NCBI GenBank assembly: GCA_905193755.1
Contig: CAJJPX010000016.1
Span: 1 to 31,983 of the forward strand
DNA length: 31,983 bases
Source of the DNA: an uncultured Clostridium sp.
Lineage (GTDB): Bacteria; Bacillota_I; Bacilli_A; RF39; UBA660
Reading direction: 5' to 3'
Each line of letters opens with the position of its first letter. Within the stretch, counting starts at the first letter, position 1. Below the pieces are notes generated by a model. The model worked only from the letters and a program-made list of their open reading frames with translations, had not been told where the DNA came from and ran no database searches. Made by a program: the position numbers and the translations under genes. Of this stretch, positions 1 to 8,156 are shown one piece after another.

Positions 1-2
1 GT

Positions 3-770
3 TCACATGTAGATAAAACCTATGCTAGAATAGATACAGCATCTACTCCAGGATACTTTACAAAAAACTATAATTTTGCTACAGAAAGTTGGGATACAAT
101 TGCTGCAAACGTGAGGGCAGGAGAAGGATCTAATTATACAGTTGGAGATACAAAAGAAATTTATCTAGGTGAGTTTGGTACTCATACATTAAGAATTGCA
201 AATACATCAACACCTAGTGAGTGTTCAATAAGCGGATTCTCACAAACAGCATGTGGTTTTGTACTAGAATTTACTGATATAATTACAACTCAAAGTATGA
301 ACACACAAAATACAAATGTAGGAGGATGGCCGGGAAGTGAGATGTACACATTTATTAGTGATTACATTTATACTCTATTGCCTGATGACCTAAGAGAAGT
401 AATCATAGATACAACAGTTGTATCAGGACATGGAGAAATAGAAAATACAAACTTTACATCGACTGATAAACTATATTTATTATCTCCAAAAGAAGTTATT
501 ATAAATTGGGAAGCAGATGATACTTCATTGAATTTAACAAGACAATTAGATTATTACGCTAATCAGTTTACAACAATAAGTAATTTTTCAGCAGCACAAA
601 AGAATATTATAGAATCAAGTCAAACAATAGCTGAAGCATGGTGGTTACGTAGCGCAAATAGTAATGACTCCCAAATATTTTATAATATTTCAAAGAATGG
701 AAATGCAGATAGTGGAAGAGCTATGGGCAGTTATGGCGTTTCACCTGCATTTAGAATAGGTTGGGATTGA
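3..770 (+). CDS. Secreted DUF6273-like domain protein, 5' end outside the window
   Basis: The frame is open from base 3 to the TGA at 768-770, so the true start lies upstream; the GTG at 111 is internal and has no ribosome binding site. The visible 255 residues closely match the C-terminal half of the 11602-12831 product. Shared blocks include ESWxTIA, IANTSTPxEC, GFSQTACGFVLEF, TNVGGWP, TSTDKLYLL, AWWLRSA and the tail GVSPAFRIG. The WWLRS motif followed by a Gly-rich variable stretch and a G-V-x-P-A-F ending fits the DUF6273 family, which has a C-type-lectin/FGE-like look. Two cysteines (ECS and TAC) are kept in both copies and could pair outside the cell. By analogy with the paralogue it probably carried an N-terminal SipW-type signal and a TasA-like domain, but that part is not visible. 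Function unknown; a surface or matrix role is inference. Confidence 0.8.
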   Translation, partial: SHVDKTYARIDTASTPGYFTKNYNFATESWDTIAANVRAGEGSNYTVGDTKEIYLGEFGTHTLRIANTSTPSECSISGFSQTACGFVLEFTDIITTQSMNTQNTNVGGWPGSEMYTFISDYIYTLLPDDLREVIIDTTVVSGHGEIENTNFTSTDKLYLLSPKEVIINWEADDTSLNLTRQLDYYANQFTTISNFSAAQKNIIESSQTIAEAWWLRSANSNDSQIFYNISKNGNADSGRAMGSYGVSPAFRIGWD

Positions 771-792
771 ATAATTTCAATCTTTTTCTTTT
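765..792 (+). terminator. Intrinsic terminator overlapping a stop codon
   Basis: Stem GATTGAA / TTCAATC (7 bp, loop TAAT) followed by TTTTTCTTTT. The TGA stop of the preceding gene lies inside the 5' arm. Confidence 0.75.
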
Positions 793-819
793 GGACTAGT
801 AAAATTCTTAATTTTTTTG

Positions 820-825
820 TATAAT
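820..825 (+). promoter_or_regulatory. Probable -10 box for der
   Basis: TATAAT lies 20 bases before the chosen der start. No good -35 hexamer is visible at 16-18 bp spacing. Transcription would start near 831-832, leaving a leader of about 15 bases that begins at the ribosome binding site. Confidence 0.5.
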
Positions 826-845
826 GTATGCGAGGTGAAGGGGAC

Positions 846-2162
846 ATGGCAAAACAAACAATATGTCTAGTTGGAAGACCTAATACTGGTAAAAGTACTT
901 TATTTAATAGAATAGTTGGTAAAAAAGTAGCTATTATTGAAGATAAACCAGGAGTAACAAGAGATAGAATTTATAGTGAAGCATCTTTTAAAGAAAAACC
1001 ATTTTATTTAATAGATACTGGTGGTATAGATTTAAGTGAAGGAGACTTCAACGAAGAAATTCGTATGCAAGTAGAAGTTGGCATTGAAGAAAGTGATACT
1101 ATCATTTTTGTAGTGGATGCAAAAGATGGACTTACTACTAATGACTTACTTATTCGTGATATGTTAAAGAAACAAGATAAGAAAGTTATTGTTGCCATTA
1201 ATAAAGTTGATAATAAAACTGGACAAGATAATATATATGAATTTTATAGTTTAGGGTTTGACGAGTATATTCCTATTTCAGCAGAACATGGAACTGGAGT
1301 AAATGACTTATTAAAGATTGTAACTGATGGATATGAACCGGGATATGAAGAAGAAGATAATAATATTAAGATAGCTGTTATTGGTAGACCAAATGTAGGT
1401 AAATCTAGTTTAGTAAATGCTCTTCTAAATGAAGAAAGAGTAATCGTAAGTAATGTAGCTGGTACTACTAGAGATGCTATTGATACAAAGTTCACTTACA
1501 ATAAAGAAGAATATACTTTAATAGATACAGCAGGACTTCGTAAAAAAGGTAAAATATTTGAAGCAGTAGAAAAATATAGTCTTTTAAGAAGTATGAAAGC
1601 AATAGATAGAAGTGATGTATGTCTTCTGGTACTGGATGCCACAACTGGTATTGTAGAACACGATAAACATATCGCAGGTTATGCTTTAGAAGCAGGAAAA
1701 CCAGTAGTAATCGTAGTAAATAAATGGGATACCATAGAAAATAAAGATGAAAGTATGAAAGAGTGGAAAAAATCTATTAGTCATAATTTCCAATTCATGG
1801 ATTATGCTAAAATAGTATTCCTAAGTGCACAAACTAAAAAGAGAATACATACTCTTATGCCAGAAGTACTATCTTCTTATGAAAATTCAATTAAAGAAGT
1901 TAAAACAAGTATAATAAATGACATTATAAGAAACGCATTCATAGAAACCCCACCAGCATCATTTAAAGGTAAAAAACTAAAAGTATATTTCACACATCAA
2001 TCAGGTACTAAACCACCAAGATTTGATATAGAAGTAAACTCAAAAGGACTAGTGCATTTCTCATACTACAGATATTTAGAAAACAAAATAAGAGAAAACA
2101 TAGATTTTAGTGGTACACCAATAATAATACAATTCAAAAACAAAGGAGAGAAAGAATTATAG
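846..2162 (+). CDS. der: Ribosome-assembly GTPase Der (EngA)
   Basis: Der has two tandem GTPase domains and a C-terminal KH-like domain, and acts in maturation of the 50S subunit. The first G domain shows GRPNTGKST, GVTRD, DTGG, NKVD and SAEHGTG. The second shows GRPNVGKSS, AGTTRD, DTAGL, NKWD and SAQ. The C-terminal part (about 350-438) ends FKNKGEK, as is usual for the family. I chose the ATG at 846 (438 residues) because GAGGTGAAGGGG precedes it closely; the ATG at 828 lies only two bases after the -10 box and is unlikely to be used. The first P-loop reads NTGKS where most Der proteins have NVGKS, a mild change. The gene is monocistronic, with a terminator starting within its stop region. 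Confidence 0.96.
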   Translation: MAKQTICLVGRPNTGKSTLFNRIVGKKVAIIEDKPGVTRDRIYSEASFKEKPFYLIDTGGIDLSEGDFNEEIRMQVEVGIEESDTIIFVVDAKDGLTTNDLLIRDMLKKQDKKVIVAINKVDNKTGQDNIYEFYSLGFDEYIPISAEHGTGVNDLLKIVTDGYEPGYEEEDNNIKIAVIGRPNVGKSSLVNALLNEERVIVSNVAGTTRDAIDTKFTYNKEEYTLIDTAGLRKKGKIFEAVEKYSLLRSMKAIDRSDVCLLVLDATTGIVEHDKHIAGYALEAGKPVVIVVNKWDTIENKDESMKEWKKSISHNFQFMDYAKIVFLSAQTKKRIHTLMPEVLSSYENSIKEVKTSIINDIIRNAFIETPPASFKGKKLKVYFTHQSGTKPPRFDIEVNSKGLVHFSYYRYLENKIRENIDFSGTPIIIQFKNKGEKEL

Positions 2163-2179
2163 AAATATAGTTCTTTTTT
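2151..2179 (+). terminator. Terminator of der
   Basis: Stem GAATTATA / TATAGTTC with one T-G wobble and a GAAA tetraloop, extended by AAA/TTT pairs and followed by a T run. The der TAG stop lies in the stem-loop. Confidence 0.75.
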
Positions 2180-2204
2180 ACTTTTAATATTATAAATAAT
2201 TTTG

Positions 2205-2219
2205 TATAATGAATTTATG
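2205..2219 (+). promoter_or_regulatory. Leaderless promoter of the ABC exporter gene
   Basis: TATAAT (2205-2210), then GAATTT, then ATG at 2217. No Shine-Dalgarno sequence is present and transcription should begin at or next to the A of ATG. The -35 region (TTTTAA, 17 bp upstream) is weak. Confidence 0.6.
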
Positions 2220-3998
2220 AAAAAAGATGTAAAAGATAAAACTAAAAAGACAAAATCTGAAATATGGACATATATTAAAAAATGTGCCCCTTATTTTGCT
2301 AAAGAAAAGAAATCAGTAATAATTTTAATAACACTAGGTTTAGTCTTAAGTATATATAATTCTTTTGGCCCAGCATTAATGTCTAAAATATTAGATTATG
2401 CTACCTCTGGTAGATTAGAACAAGCTATTAGTTATACTGTTTTTATATTATGTTTAAGCTTATTCGCAGTATATGTAGAAATAATGATATTCAATAAAGC
2501 ATACACAAAAGTACAAGAAACAATAACAAACAACATTAAAAAAGAAGTAATTTCTGCATACTTTGATATAGACAATAAAGAATTATTAAAGACATCAAGT
2601 GGTATCTTTCTAACTAGAATAACAAGCGATCCACAAAACATCGTAACAGCATTCGACGCATTAAGATCAAACCTATCTAGAATACTATCTAATTTATTTG
2701 TATTTGCTTATATCTTTTATATTAATTTTGTACTTGGAGTTATAACAGTACTTGGAACTATAACAATTTATATTATAGAAAAAAGAGCTATGGATAAATG
2801 GAATGCATACAAGAAAAGAAGAAACAAACTAAGAGATAGAAACACAACTATTATAAACGAAGGAATAAGAGGTTCTCATGATATAAAACTTCTAAATATA
2901 GTTGAACATTTCAAAAGTAGAATAAGTAGTAACTTAGATGAACTTTATAATGACACTATGAGAAGTACAGAAGTAGATAGAAGATACACTTTCGGAAGAA
3001 TGTTAGCTGTATATGTATTCACTATGACAATAATAGTTTTATCTATTTATTTTGTTAAATTCAATGTTATATCAATTTCATCACTACTAACAGTATTCTT
3101 ATATAAAGATAGATTATTTAGTTCAGTATTATACTTAGCTTGGTCAGAAAGACATCTAAAAGAATTTGCTTTATCAGCAGAACGTATCTTTGAAGTAATA
3201 GACCATACAACATATGAAAAAGAACACTATGGTAATAAAAGAGTTAATGAATTATATGGAAAAATTGAATTTAAAGATGTACACTTTAAATATGATAAAG
3301 ATGAAGTATTAAAAGGAGTAGACTTCTCTATAGAACCAAAAGATACAGTTGCAGTCGTAGGCAAAAGCGGTAGTGGTAAAAGTACTATTATTAACTTATT
3401 AAGTAAGATTTATGAAGTAACTAAAGGTGAAATATTAATAGATGGATATAATGTAAATGATTTAGATAAATTTAGTCTTAGAAATAATATCGCAGTTATA
3501 AGTCAAAAACCATATCTATTTAATATGACTATTAAAGAAAATCTACTTTTAGTAAACCCAGACGCATCACAAAAACAAATAGAAAACGTATGTAAGATAT
3601 GTGAACTTCATGATTATATAATGACTCTTCCTAAAAAATATAACACTATAGTAGGTGAAGGAGGAGTAACACTAAGTGGTGGTGAATGTCAAAGAGTAGC
3701 TATCGCAAGAGCACTTCTTAGAAAAACTAATATCATTTTATTTGATGAAGCAACAAGTGCTTTAGATAATGAAACACAAGCAAATATTCAAAAAGCAATA
3801 AACAATATAAGTAGTGAATATACAATGTTAATCGTAGCTCATAGACTTTCAACTATAAAAGATTGTAATAAGATAATAGTAGTAAACGATGGCAAGATAT
3901 GTGGAGTAGGTAGTCATAAAGAACTATATAAGAATAATGAAATATATAGAACTCTATATGAAAATGAACTACAAAAGGAAGAAAATGACAAGAATTGA
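2217..3998 (+). CDS. ABC exporter half-transporter (MsbA/MdlB type)
   Basis: This is an exporter with a fused membrane domain and ATPase domain, working as a homo- or heterodimer in the cytoplasmic membrane. Residues about 25-300 hold roughly six hydrophobic segments. The ATPase domain (about 335-585) has Walker A GKSGSGKST, a Q-loop (ISQKP), the signature LSGGECQ, Walker B ILFDEA and the H-loop AHRLST. All catalytic residues look intact. The ATG at 2217 is preferred over the TTG at 2202 because the TTG lies before the -10 box. The gene is 593 codons and overlaps the next gene by 14 bases, so the two are probably co-transcribed. The substrate cannot be told from the sequence. A second half-transporter is not adjacent, which favours a homodimer. 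Confidence 0.93.
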   Translation: MKKDVKDKTKKTKSEIWTYIKKCAPYFAKEKKSVIILITLGLVLSIYNSFGPALMSKILDYATSGRLEQAISYTVFILCLSLFAVYVEIMIFNKAYTKVQETITNNIKKEVISAYFDIDNKELLKTSSGIFLTRITSDPQNIVTAFDALRSNLSRILSNLFVFAYIFYINFVLGVITVLGTITIYIIEKRAMDKWNAYKKRRNKLRDRNTTIINEGIRGSHDIKLLNIVEHFKSRISSNLDELYNDTMRSTEVDRRYTFGRMLAVYVFTMTIIVLSIYFVKFNVISISSLLTVFLYKDRLFSSVLYLAWSERHLKEFALSAERIFEVIDHTTYEKEHYGNKRVNELYGKIEFKDVHFKYDKDEVLKGVDFSIEPKDTVAVVGKSGSGKSTIINLLSKIYEVTKGEILIDGYNVNDLDKFSLRNNIAVISQKPYLFNMTIKENLLLVNPDASQKQIENVCKICELHDYIMTLPKKYNTIVGEGGVTLSGGECQRVAIARALLRKTNIILFDEATSALDNETQANIQKAINNISSEYTMLIVAHRLSTIKDCNKIIVVNDGKICGVGSHKELYKNNEIYRTLYENELQKEENDKN

Positions 3999-4758
3999 TA
4001 TAGAATTAGTAAAAAGAGGAATCTTTGAGACAAGAAATAAAGCTCAAAATGAAATAAAAAATAAAATTGTTTATTGTAATAATATATGTATAACTAAACC
4101 AGCATTTGATGTAACAGAGAATGATATAATCGAAATAAAAGGTGAAAAGTTAAAATATGTATCACGTGGTGGTTTAAAACTAGAAAAAGCTATTAAAGAA
4201 TTTAATATTGATTTAAATGATAAAATACTTATTGATATAGGTTCATCTACTGGAGGATTTAGTGATTGTGCTATACAAAATGGTATTAAAAAAGTTTATG
4301 CTATAGATGTAGGAACTAACCAATTTGATAAGAATTTAAGACTTAATAATAAAATTAATCTATATGAAAATACTGACTTTAGGAGTGTAGATAATAGTAT
4401 TATTAATGATGCTAATATTGCATCTATTGATGTATCCTTTATTTCAGTAACAAAACTAACTAATAAATTAAAAGAACTAACTAACTTAAAAGAAATAATA
4501 TGTCTTATAAAACCACAATTTGAGTGTGGAAAAGAAACTTCTGATAAATACAAAGGAGTACCACTCAATAAAGAAGTACATGAGAGTGTTATAAAAAATG
4601 TTATAAAATCATTCAAAGAAAATAATTACTATATAAATAACATTACATCTTCTCCAATAAAAGGTGGTAATGGTAATATTGAGTATCTAGCATACTTCAC
4701 AAAAAACAATGAATCTAAAATAGACATACAAAAAATAATAAACGAAGCATTTAAGTAG
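3985..4758 (+). CDS. tlyA: TlyA-family rRNA 2'-O-methyltransferase (YqxC-like)
   Basis: The protein has an N-terminal S4 RNA-binding domain (about 3-60, starting RIDIELVKRGIFETRNKAQ) and an FtsJ-like SAM methyltransferase domain. Between them is KYVSRGGLKLEKA, the hallmark of TlyA. SAM motif I is DIGSSTGGFSDC, and later motifs include AIDVGTNQ and LIKPQFECG. TlyA enzymes methylate ribose positions in 16S and/or 23S rRNA; which sites are used here is not visible. I chose the ATG at 3985, preceded by AAAAGGAAG, over the ATG at 3937 that lies deep inside the ABC exporter gene. This gives 257 residues, within the family range. In many Firmicutes tlyA lies near recN or argR; here it sits between ABC transporter genes. 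Confidence 0.92.
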   Translation: MTRIDIELVKRGIFETRNKAQNEIKNKIVYCNNICITKPAFDVTENDIIEIKGEKLKYVSRGGLKLEKAIKEFNIDLNDKILIDIGSSTGGFSDCAIQNGIKKVYAIDVGTNQFDKNLRLNNKINLYENTDFRSVDNSIINDANIASIDVSFISVTKLTNKLKELTNLKEIICLIKPQFECGKETSDKYKGVPLNKEVHESVIKNVIKSFKENNYYINNITSSPIKGGNGNIEYLAYFTKNNESKIDIQKIINEAFK

Positions 4759-4767
4759 GAGATTTTT

Positions 4768-5658
4768 ATGAAAAAGTTTATACAAAATAACAAAGTATTA
4801 CTTATATCATTCATAATATTATTTATATTCACAACATTTTTAGGTATTAAAGTAATTATTAATGACAAAGAATCAGAAGACTTTAGTATAAAAGCAAGAG
4901 AAATGTGTAAAAAAGTTTTAAAGACTGATCCTACTAATGAAATATGTTTAGCAAAAATAAATGGAAACGAAGAAAAACCTAAAAGAGATACACTAACTAC
5001 ATTTGATAAAATACTTAATGATTCAGAATATAGTTTCATATATTTTCTAGCAGTACCATTCTTAATAATAATGTCTTCTATGTATGAAATAAGTAAAAGA
5101 TTTAAATCAGGTGAAATAAAGAATAGGTTAACTAGAGAAAGCTATAATAGTTATATAAAAGATGTATTTAAAAGTTCATATAAAAGTGTACTTTTGTGGC
5201 CCCTAATAACTATTTATGTATTAATATTTTCGTACATGATAAGTGGTACATTCGAAGTATCAACTGAATCTATAGCATTTACTAAAGAAATACTAAGTCA
5301 TCCAGCACTATTTATATTTTCGTATCTTTTAAATACAATATTAATGAGTATCTTCTATATAAATATAGGACTTTTACTAGTACCAGAAAATAGAAACTAC
5401 TTAGTAACAGTAATAGAAACTTCAATGGTATATTATGGTATAACATTAACAAACACATTCTTTATAATAAGTTTTGTCTTAAAAAACATTAAAGATGCGG
5501 AAAATTACTTTGACTTCTTTGATATGTATAACTACAAAGAGAGAGAACTCATACCATTTAATTTGTTATGTCTAGGAGTATCACTTATAAGTTCACTACT
5601 AGTATATTTAAAATATAAAAATAAAGAAAAAATAATAATAAAATTAGAAAAGAATTAG
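4768..5658 (+). CDS. Polytopic membrane protein, probable ABC permease subunit
   Basis: Not recognised at family level. A hydrophobic segment occupies about residues 10-28, followed by an extracytoplasmic stretch (about 30-85) with two cysteines. Further membrane segments follow near 90-105, 135-155, 175-200, 215-240 and 262-285. This resembles ABC-2-type permeases. The start has an AGGAG site that overlaps the tlyA stop codon, so it follows tlyA in the same transcript. An ABC ATPase and another membrane protein follow immediately, and the three probably form one transporter. The substrate is unknown; peptide or antibiotic export is a guess from the ATPase type. Confidence 0.75.
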   Translation: MKKFIQNNKVLLISFIILFIFTTFLGIKVIINDKESEDFSIKAREMCKKVLKTDPTNEICLAKINGNEEKPKRDTLTTFDKILNDSEYSFIYFLAVPFLIIMSSMYEISKRFKSGEIKNRLTRESYNSYIKDVFKSSYKSVLLWPLITIYVLIFSYMISGTFEVSTESIAFTKEILSHPALFIFSYLLNTILMSIFYINIGLLLVPENRNYLVTVIETSMVYYGITLTNTFFIISFVLKNIKDAENYFDFFDMYNYKERELIPFNLLCLGVSLISSLLVYLKYKNKEKIIIKLEKN

Positions 5659-5666
5659 AGGTAAAT

Positions 5667-6302
5667 ATGGAAATAATAGTAAAAGATTTATCAAAGAAAT
5701 TTAAAAAAGTAACTGTACTAGAAAACATAAATATGAAATTTGAAAGTGGTAAAATATATGGTATAGTTGGAAGAAATGGTAGTGGTAAAAGTGTATTCTT
5801 AAAAATACTTTGTTCATTTTATAAACCAACTACTGGAGAAGTACTTTATAATAATGTGAATTACAATAGCAATAATAGTTTTCCTCCAAGTGTAAGAGCT
5901 CTAATAGAAAAACCAACTTTCTTTCCAGATTTAACTGGTTATGAAAACTTAAAGTTACTCGCAAGCATACAAAATAAAATAGGGGAAGAAGAAATAAATA
6001 AAACACTTGAATTAGTAAATCTGACTACTGAGAAAGATAAAAAATATAGTGAATACTCACTAGGTACCAAACAAAAACTAGCTATCGCACAAGTATTAAT
6101 GGAAAATCCTGATGTGATGATATTTGATGAATTATTTAATGGAATAGAAGAGTCAACAGTAGAAAAGATAAGAAATATTTTATTAGAACTAAAAAGTCAA
6201 AACAAACTAATAATAGTTACAAGCCATATAAAAGAAGATATAGATGTTTTATCAGATGAAGTATATAAGTTTGATAATGGTCATGTGGAACGTATAAAAT
6301 GA
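5667..6302 (+). CDS. ABC transporter ATP-binding protein
   Basis: A single nucleotide-binding domain of 211 residues. Walker A is GRNGSGKSVF, Walker B is VMIFDEL and the H-loop is VTSHIKED. The signature is YSLGTKQKLAIA, the SLGxKQ variant seen in the bacitracin/lantibiotic-immunity and NatA-like groups, in place of LSGGQ. The ATP site looks functional. It starts 8 bases after the upstream permease-like gene with a modest AGAGG site. Its TGA stop overlaps the ATG of the next gene (ATGA), a classic sign of translational coupling. It should energise the two flanking membrane proteins. Substrate unknown. Confidence 0.9.
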   Translation: MEIIVKDLSKKFKKVTVLENINMKFESGKIYGIVGRNGSGKSVFLKILCSFYKPTTGEVLYNNVNYNSNNSFPPSVRALIEKPTFFPDLTGYENLKLLASIQNKIGEEEINKTLELVNLTTEKDKKYSEYSLGTKQKLAIAQVLMENPDVMIFDELFNGIEESTVEKIRNILLELKSQNKLIIVTSHIKEDIDVLSDEVYKFDNGHVERIK

Positions 6303-7048
6303 AAAACGATTTTAAATTAATAATTTCATTACTTCAAAATACTAGATTCAAAGTAACTATTATTATAATGGCTCTTCTTTCATTTATGGCATTTGGCTAC
6401 ATAACTAAAGAAGTAACACTAATTAATGGAATATATGACACATTTACTTGGAACTTCTTTATAATGGTTTTACTATTTCTATTTCTATTTAATTCCTATA
6501 ATATTTTAACAGAACTAACTCGTAATTATGAATTTTTGATTAGAATAAAAAACTACAAAGAATTCTTTTCTAAAATAATTAAATTCATATTTGTATCAAA
6601 CTTAATAATCTACCTAATAGTAATATTCTTGATAGTAATCATTTCTATATTAAGAACTGGAATGAATACTAGAATAGACTTAATAGAATATTATAATATT
6701 AGTAACCTGGTATATTTAATATTTCATCTAATTAGAAGTTTCTTTATATTAAATATGATAGTAGTAGTACTTATGAGTCTATATAAACTAACAAAAGAAG
6801 AAATAGTAGTAATTATTGCAGGACTTATACCTCTTAGTATAGTAGCACTGTCTCCAATAATGAAAGAAAGAGTAATAACTAAAATATATAATATTCCTTT
6901 ATACTATGGGGAATACTTTATAAAGAATAACTATGGTAGTTTCACTTTTGAAATATTTGCATCCTTACTATTCATAATATTACTAATCATAATATCAAAA
7001 ATACTAATAGAAATAACTTCTAAAAAGAGTATAGATTTAGAATTTTAA
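6299..7048 (+). CDS. Polytopic membrane protein, probable second ABC permease
   Basis: The 249-residue protein has about six hydrophobic segments (near 18-36, 50-68, 90-115, 135-160, 168-188 and 218-240) and no recognisable soluble domain. Its ATG overlaps the TGA of the ATPase gene, so translation is probably coupled. The pattern permease/ATPase/permease suggests a heteromeric ABC-2-like transporter. No convincing terminator follows; only AT-rich DNA separates it from the str operon promoter, so some read-through is possible. Confidence 0.75.
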   Translation: MKNDFKLIISLLQNTRFKVTIIIMALLSFMAFGYITKEVTLINGIYDTFTWNFFIMVLLFLFLFNSYNILTELTRNYEFLIRIKNYKEFFSKIIKFIFVSNLIIYLIVIFLIVIISILRTGMNTRIDLIEYYNISNLVYLIFHLIRSFFILNMIVVVLMSLYKLTKEEIVVIIAGLIPLSIVALSPIMKERVITKIYNIPLYYGEYFIKNNYGSFTFEIFASLLFIILLIIISKILIEITSKKSIDLEF

Positions 7049-7098
7049 TAATAAAATCAATAAAACTTAATGAAAACGATAAAAACTTAACAAATATC

Positions 7099-7127
7099 GT
7101 TGACATTAAGCTTTTTTAATGATATCA
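7099..7127 (+). promoter_or_regulatory. Promoter of the str operon
   Basis: TTGACA (7099-7104), 17 bp, TATCAT (7122-7127). A perfect 16-bp palindrome (7115-7130) covers the -10 box. Expected transcription start is near 7134, giving a leader of about 85 bases. Confidence 0.8.
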
Positions 7128-7140
7128 TTAACTAGATTTC

Positions 7141-7201
7141 AGGTTTTCTCGTGCAGAAAACTTAAAAAAATAGTGATTTTGATACACCTGGAAATGTGTA
7201 T
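7141..7201 (+). other. Structured 5' leader of rpsL
   Basis: Two hairpins lie between the promoter and the ribosome binding site: AGGTTTTCT / AGAAAACTT (one G-T wobble, loop CGTGC, 7141-7163) and ATACAC / GTGTAT (8-base loop, 7182-7201). Neither has a T run, so they are not terminators. They could be a binding site for S7 or S12 in feedback control, but I cannot match them to a known leader. Confidence 0.4.
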
Positions 7202-7219
7202 TAAGAAAGGAGACAAATA

Positions 7220-7636
7220 ATGCCTACAATTAATCAATTAGTAAGAAAGAGTAGAACAGACAAAACTAAAAAGAGTAAAAGTCCAGTACTAAACGTTGGA
7301 TATAACTCAAAAGATAAGAAGAGAACAAATAATACTTCACCACAAAAACGTGGAGTTTGTACTCGTGTATCTACTAAGACTCCTAAAAAACCAAACTCAG
7401 CTTTAAGAAAAATCGCAAGAGTTAGACTAAGTAACGGATATGAAGTTACTTGCTACATTGGTGGAGAAGGACATAACTTACAAGAACACAGCGTTGTTCT
7501 AATTAGAGGTGGACGTGTTAAAGACCTTATCGGTGTTCGTTATCATATTGTTCGTGGTACTTTAGATACTGCTGGTATTGATAAGAGACGTCAAGGAAGA
7601 AGTAAATACGGAACTAAGAAACCTAAGAAAAATTAA
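7220..7636 (+). CDS. rpsL: 30S ribosomal protein S12
   Basis: Decoding-centre protein, 138 residues, the usual Bacilli length. Signature blocks are present: PQKRGVCTRV, TPKKPNSALRK (K56 intact), GEGHNLQEHS and SKYGTKKPK. The stretch GGRVKD-LIGVRYH keeps K101 and D102 but has Ile at residue 104, where S12 nearly always has Pro (the streptomycin-site proline, P104 in B. subtilis numbering and P91 in E. coli). The codon is ATC at 7529-7531. The ribosome binding site AAAGGAG lies 7 bases before the ATG. First gene of rpsL-rpsG-fusA. Confidence 0.98.
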   Translation: MPTINQLVRKSRTDKTKKSKSPVLNVGYNSKDKKRTNNTSPQKRGVCTRVSTKTPKKPNSALRKIARVRLSNGYEVTCYIGGEGHNLQEHSVVLIRGGRVKDLIGVRYHIVRGTLDTAGIDKRRQGRSKYGTKKPKKN

Positions 7637-7673
7637 TAATAAATAAATTACTAATAAGAAAGGAGATAATGAC

Positions 7674-8141
7674 ATGCGTAAGAAACAAGCAATAAAGAGA
7701 GATGTTTTAGCAGATCCAATATACAATTCTAAAATGGTTACTAAACTAATCAATGGTATCATGCAAGATGGAAAAAAAGGAACTGCTCAAAAGATACTTT
7801 ATAAAGCACTTGAAATAGTTAAAGAAAAAACAAATAAAGATCCTTTAGAAGTTTTAAATCAAGCATTTGAAAACATCAGACCATCTTTAGAAATAAAGAG
7901 TAGACGTGTAGGTGGAAGTAACTATTCTGTACCTATGGAAGTTCGTGAAGATAGAGCTAACGCTTTAATGCTTCGTTGGTTAATCCAATATGCTAAAGGT
8001 AGAAATGGAAAAGGTATGGCAGAAAATTTAGCTGCTGAAATAATCGATGCTTCAAACGGAATAGGTGGAGCAGTTAAGAAACGTGAAGATACTCATAAAA
8101 TGGCAGAAGCTAATAAAGCATATGCTCATTATAGATGGTAA
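7674..8141 (+). CDS. rpsG: 30S ribosomal protein S7
   Basis: S7 nucleates the head of the 30S subunit and contacts the E-site tRNA. The protein has 155 residues, the family size. The blocks RRVGGSNYSVPMEV, AMLRWLIQYAKGR-like text and the ending EANKAYAHYRW are typical. A strong AAAGGAG precedes the ATG. It lies 37 bases after rpsL and 15 bases before fusA, in one operon. S7 is the known translational repressor of the str operon in E. coli; whether it acts so here is not shown by the sequence. Confidence 0.97.
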   Translation: MRKKQAIKRDVLADPIYNSKMVTKLINGIMQDGKKGTAQKILYKALEIVKEKTNKDPLEVLNQAFENIRPSLEIKSRRVGGSNYSVPMEVREDRANALMLRWLIQYAKGRNGKGMAENLAAEIIDASNGIGGAVKKREDTHKMAEANKAYAHYRW

Positions 8142-8156
8142 GAAGGGAGAACACTT

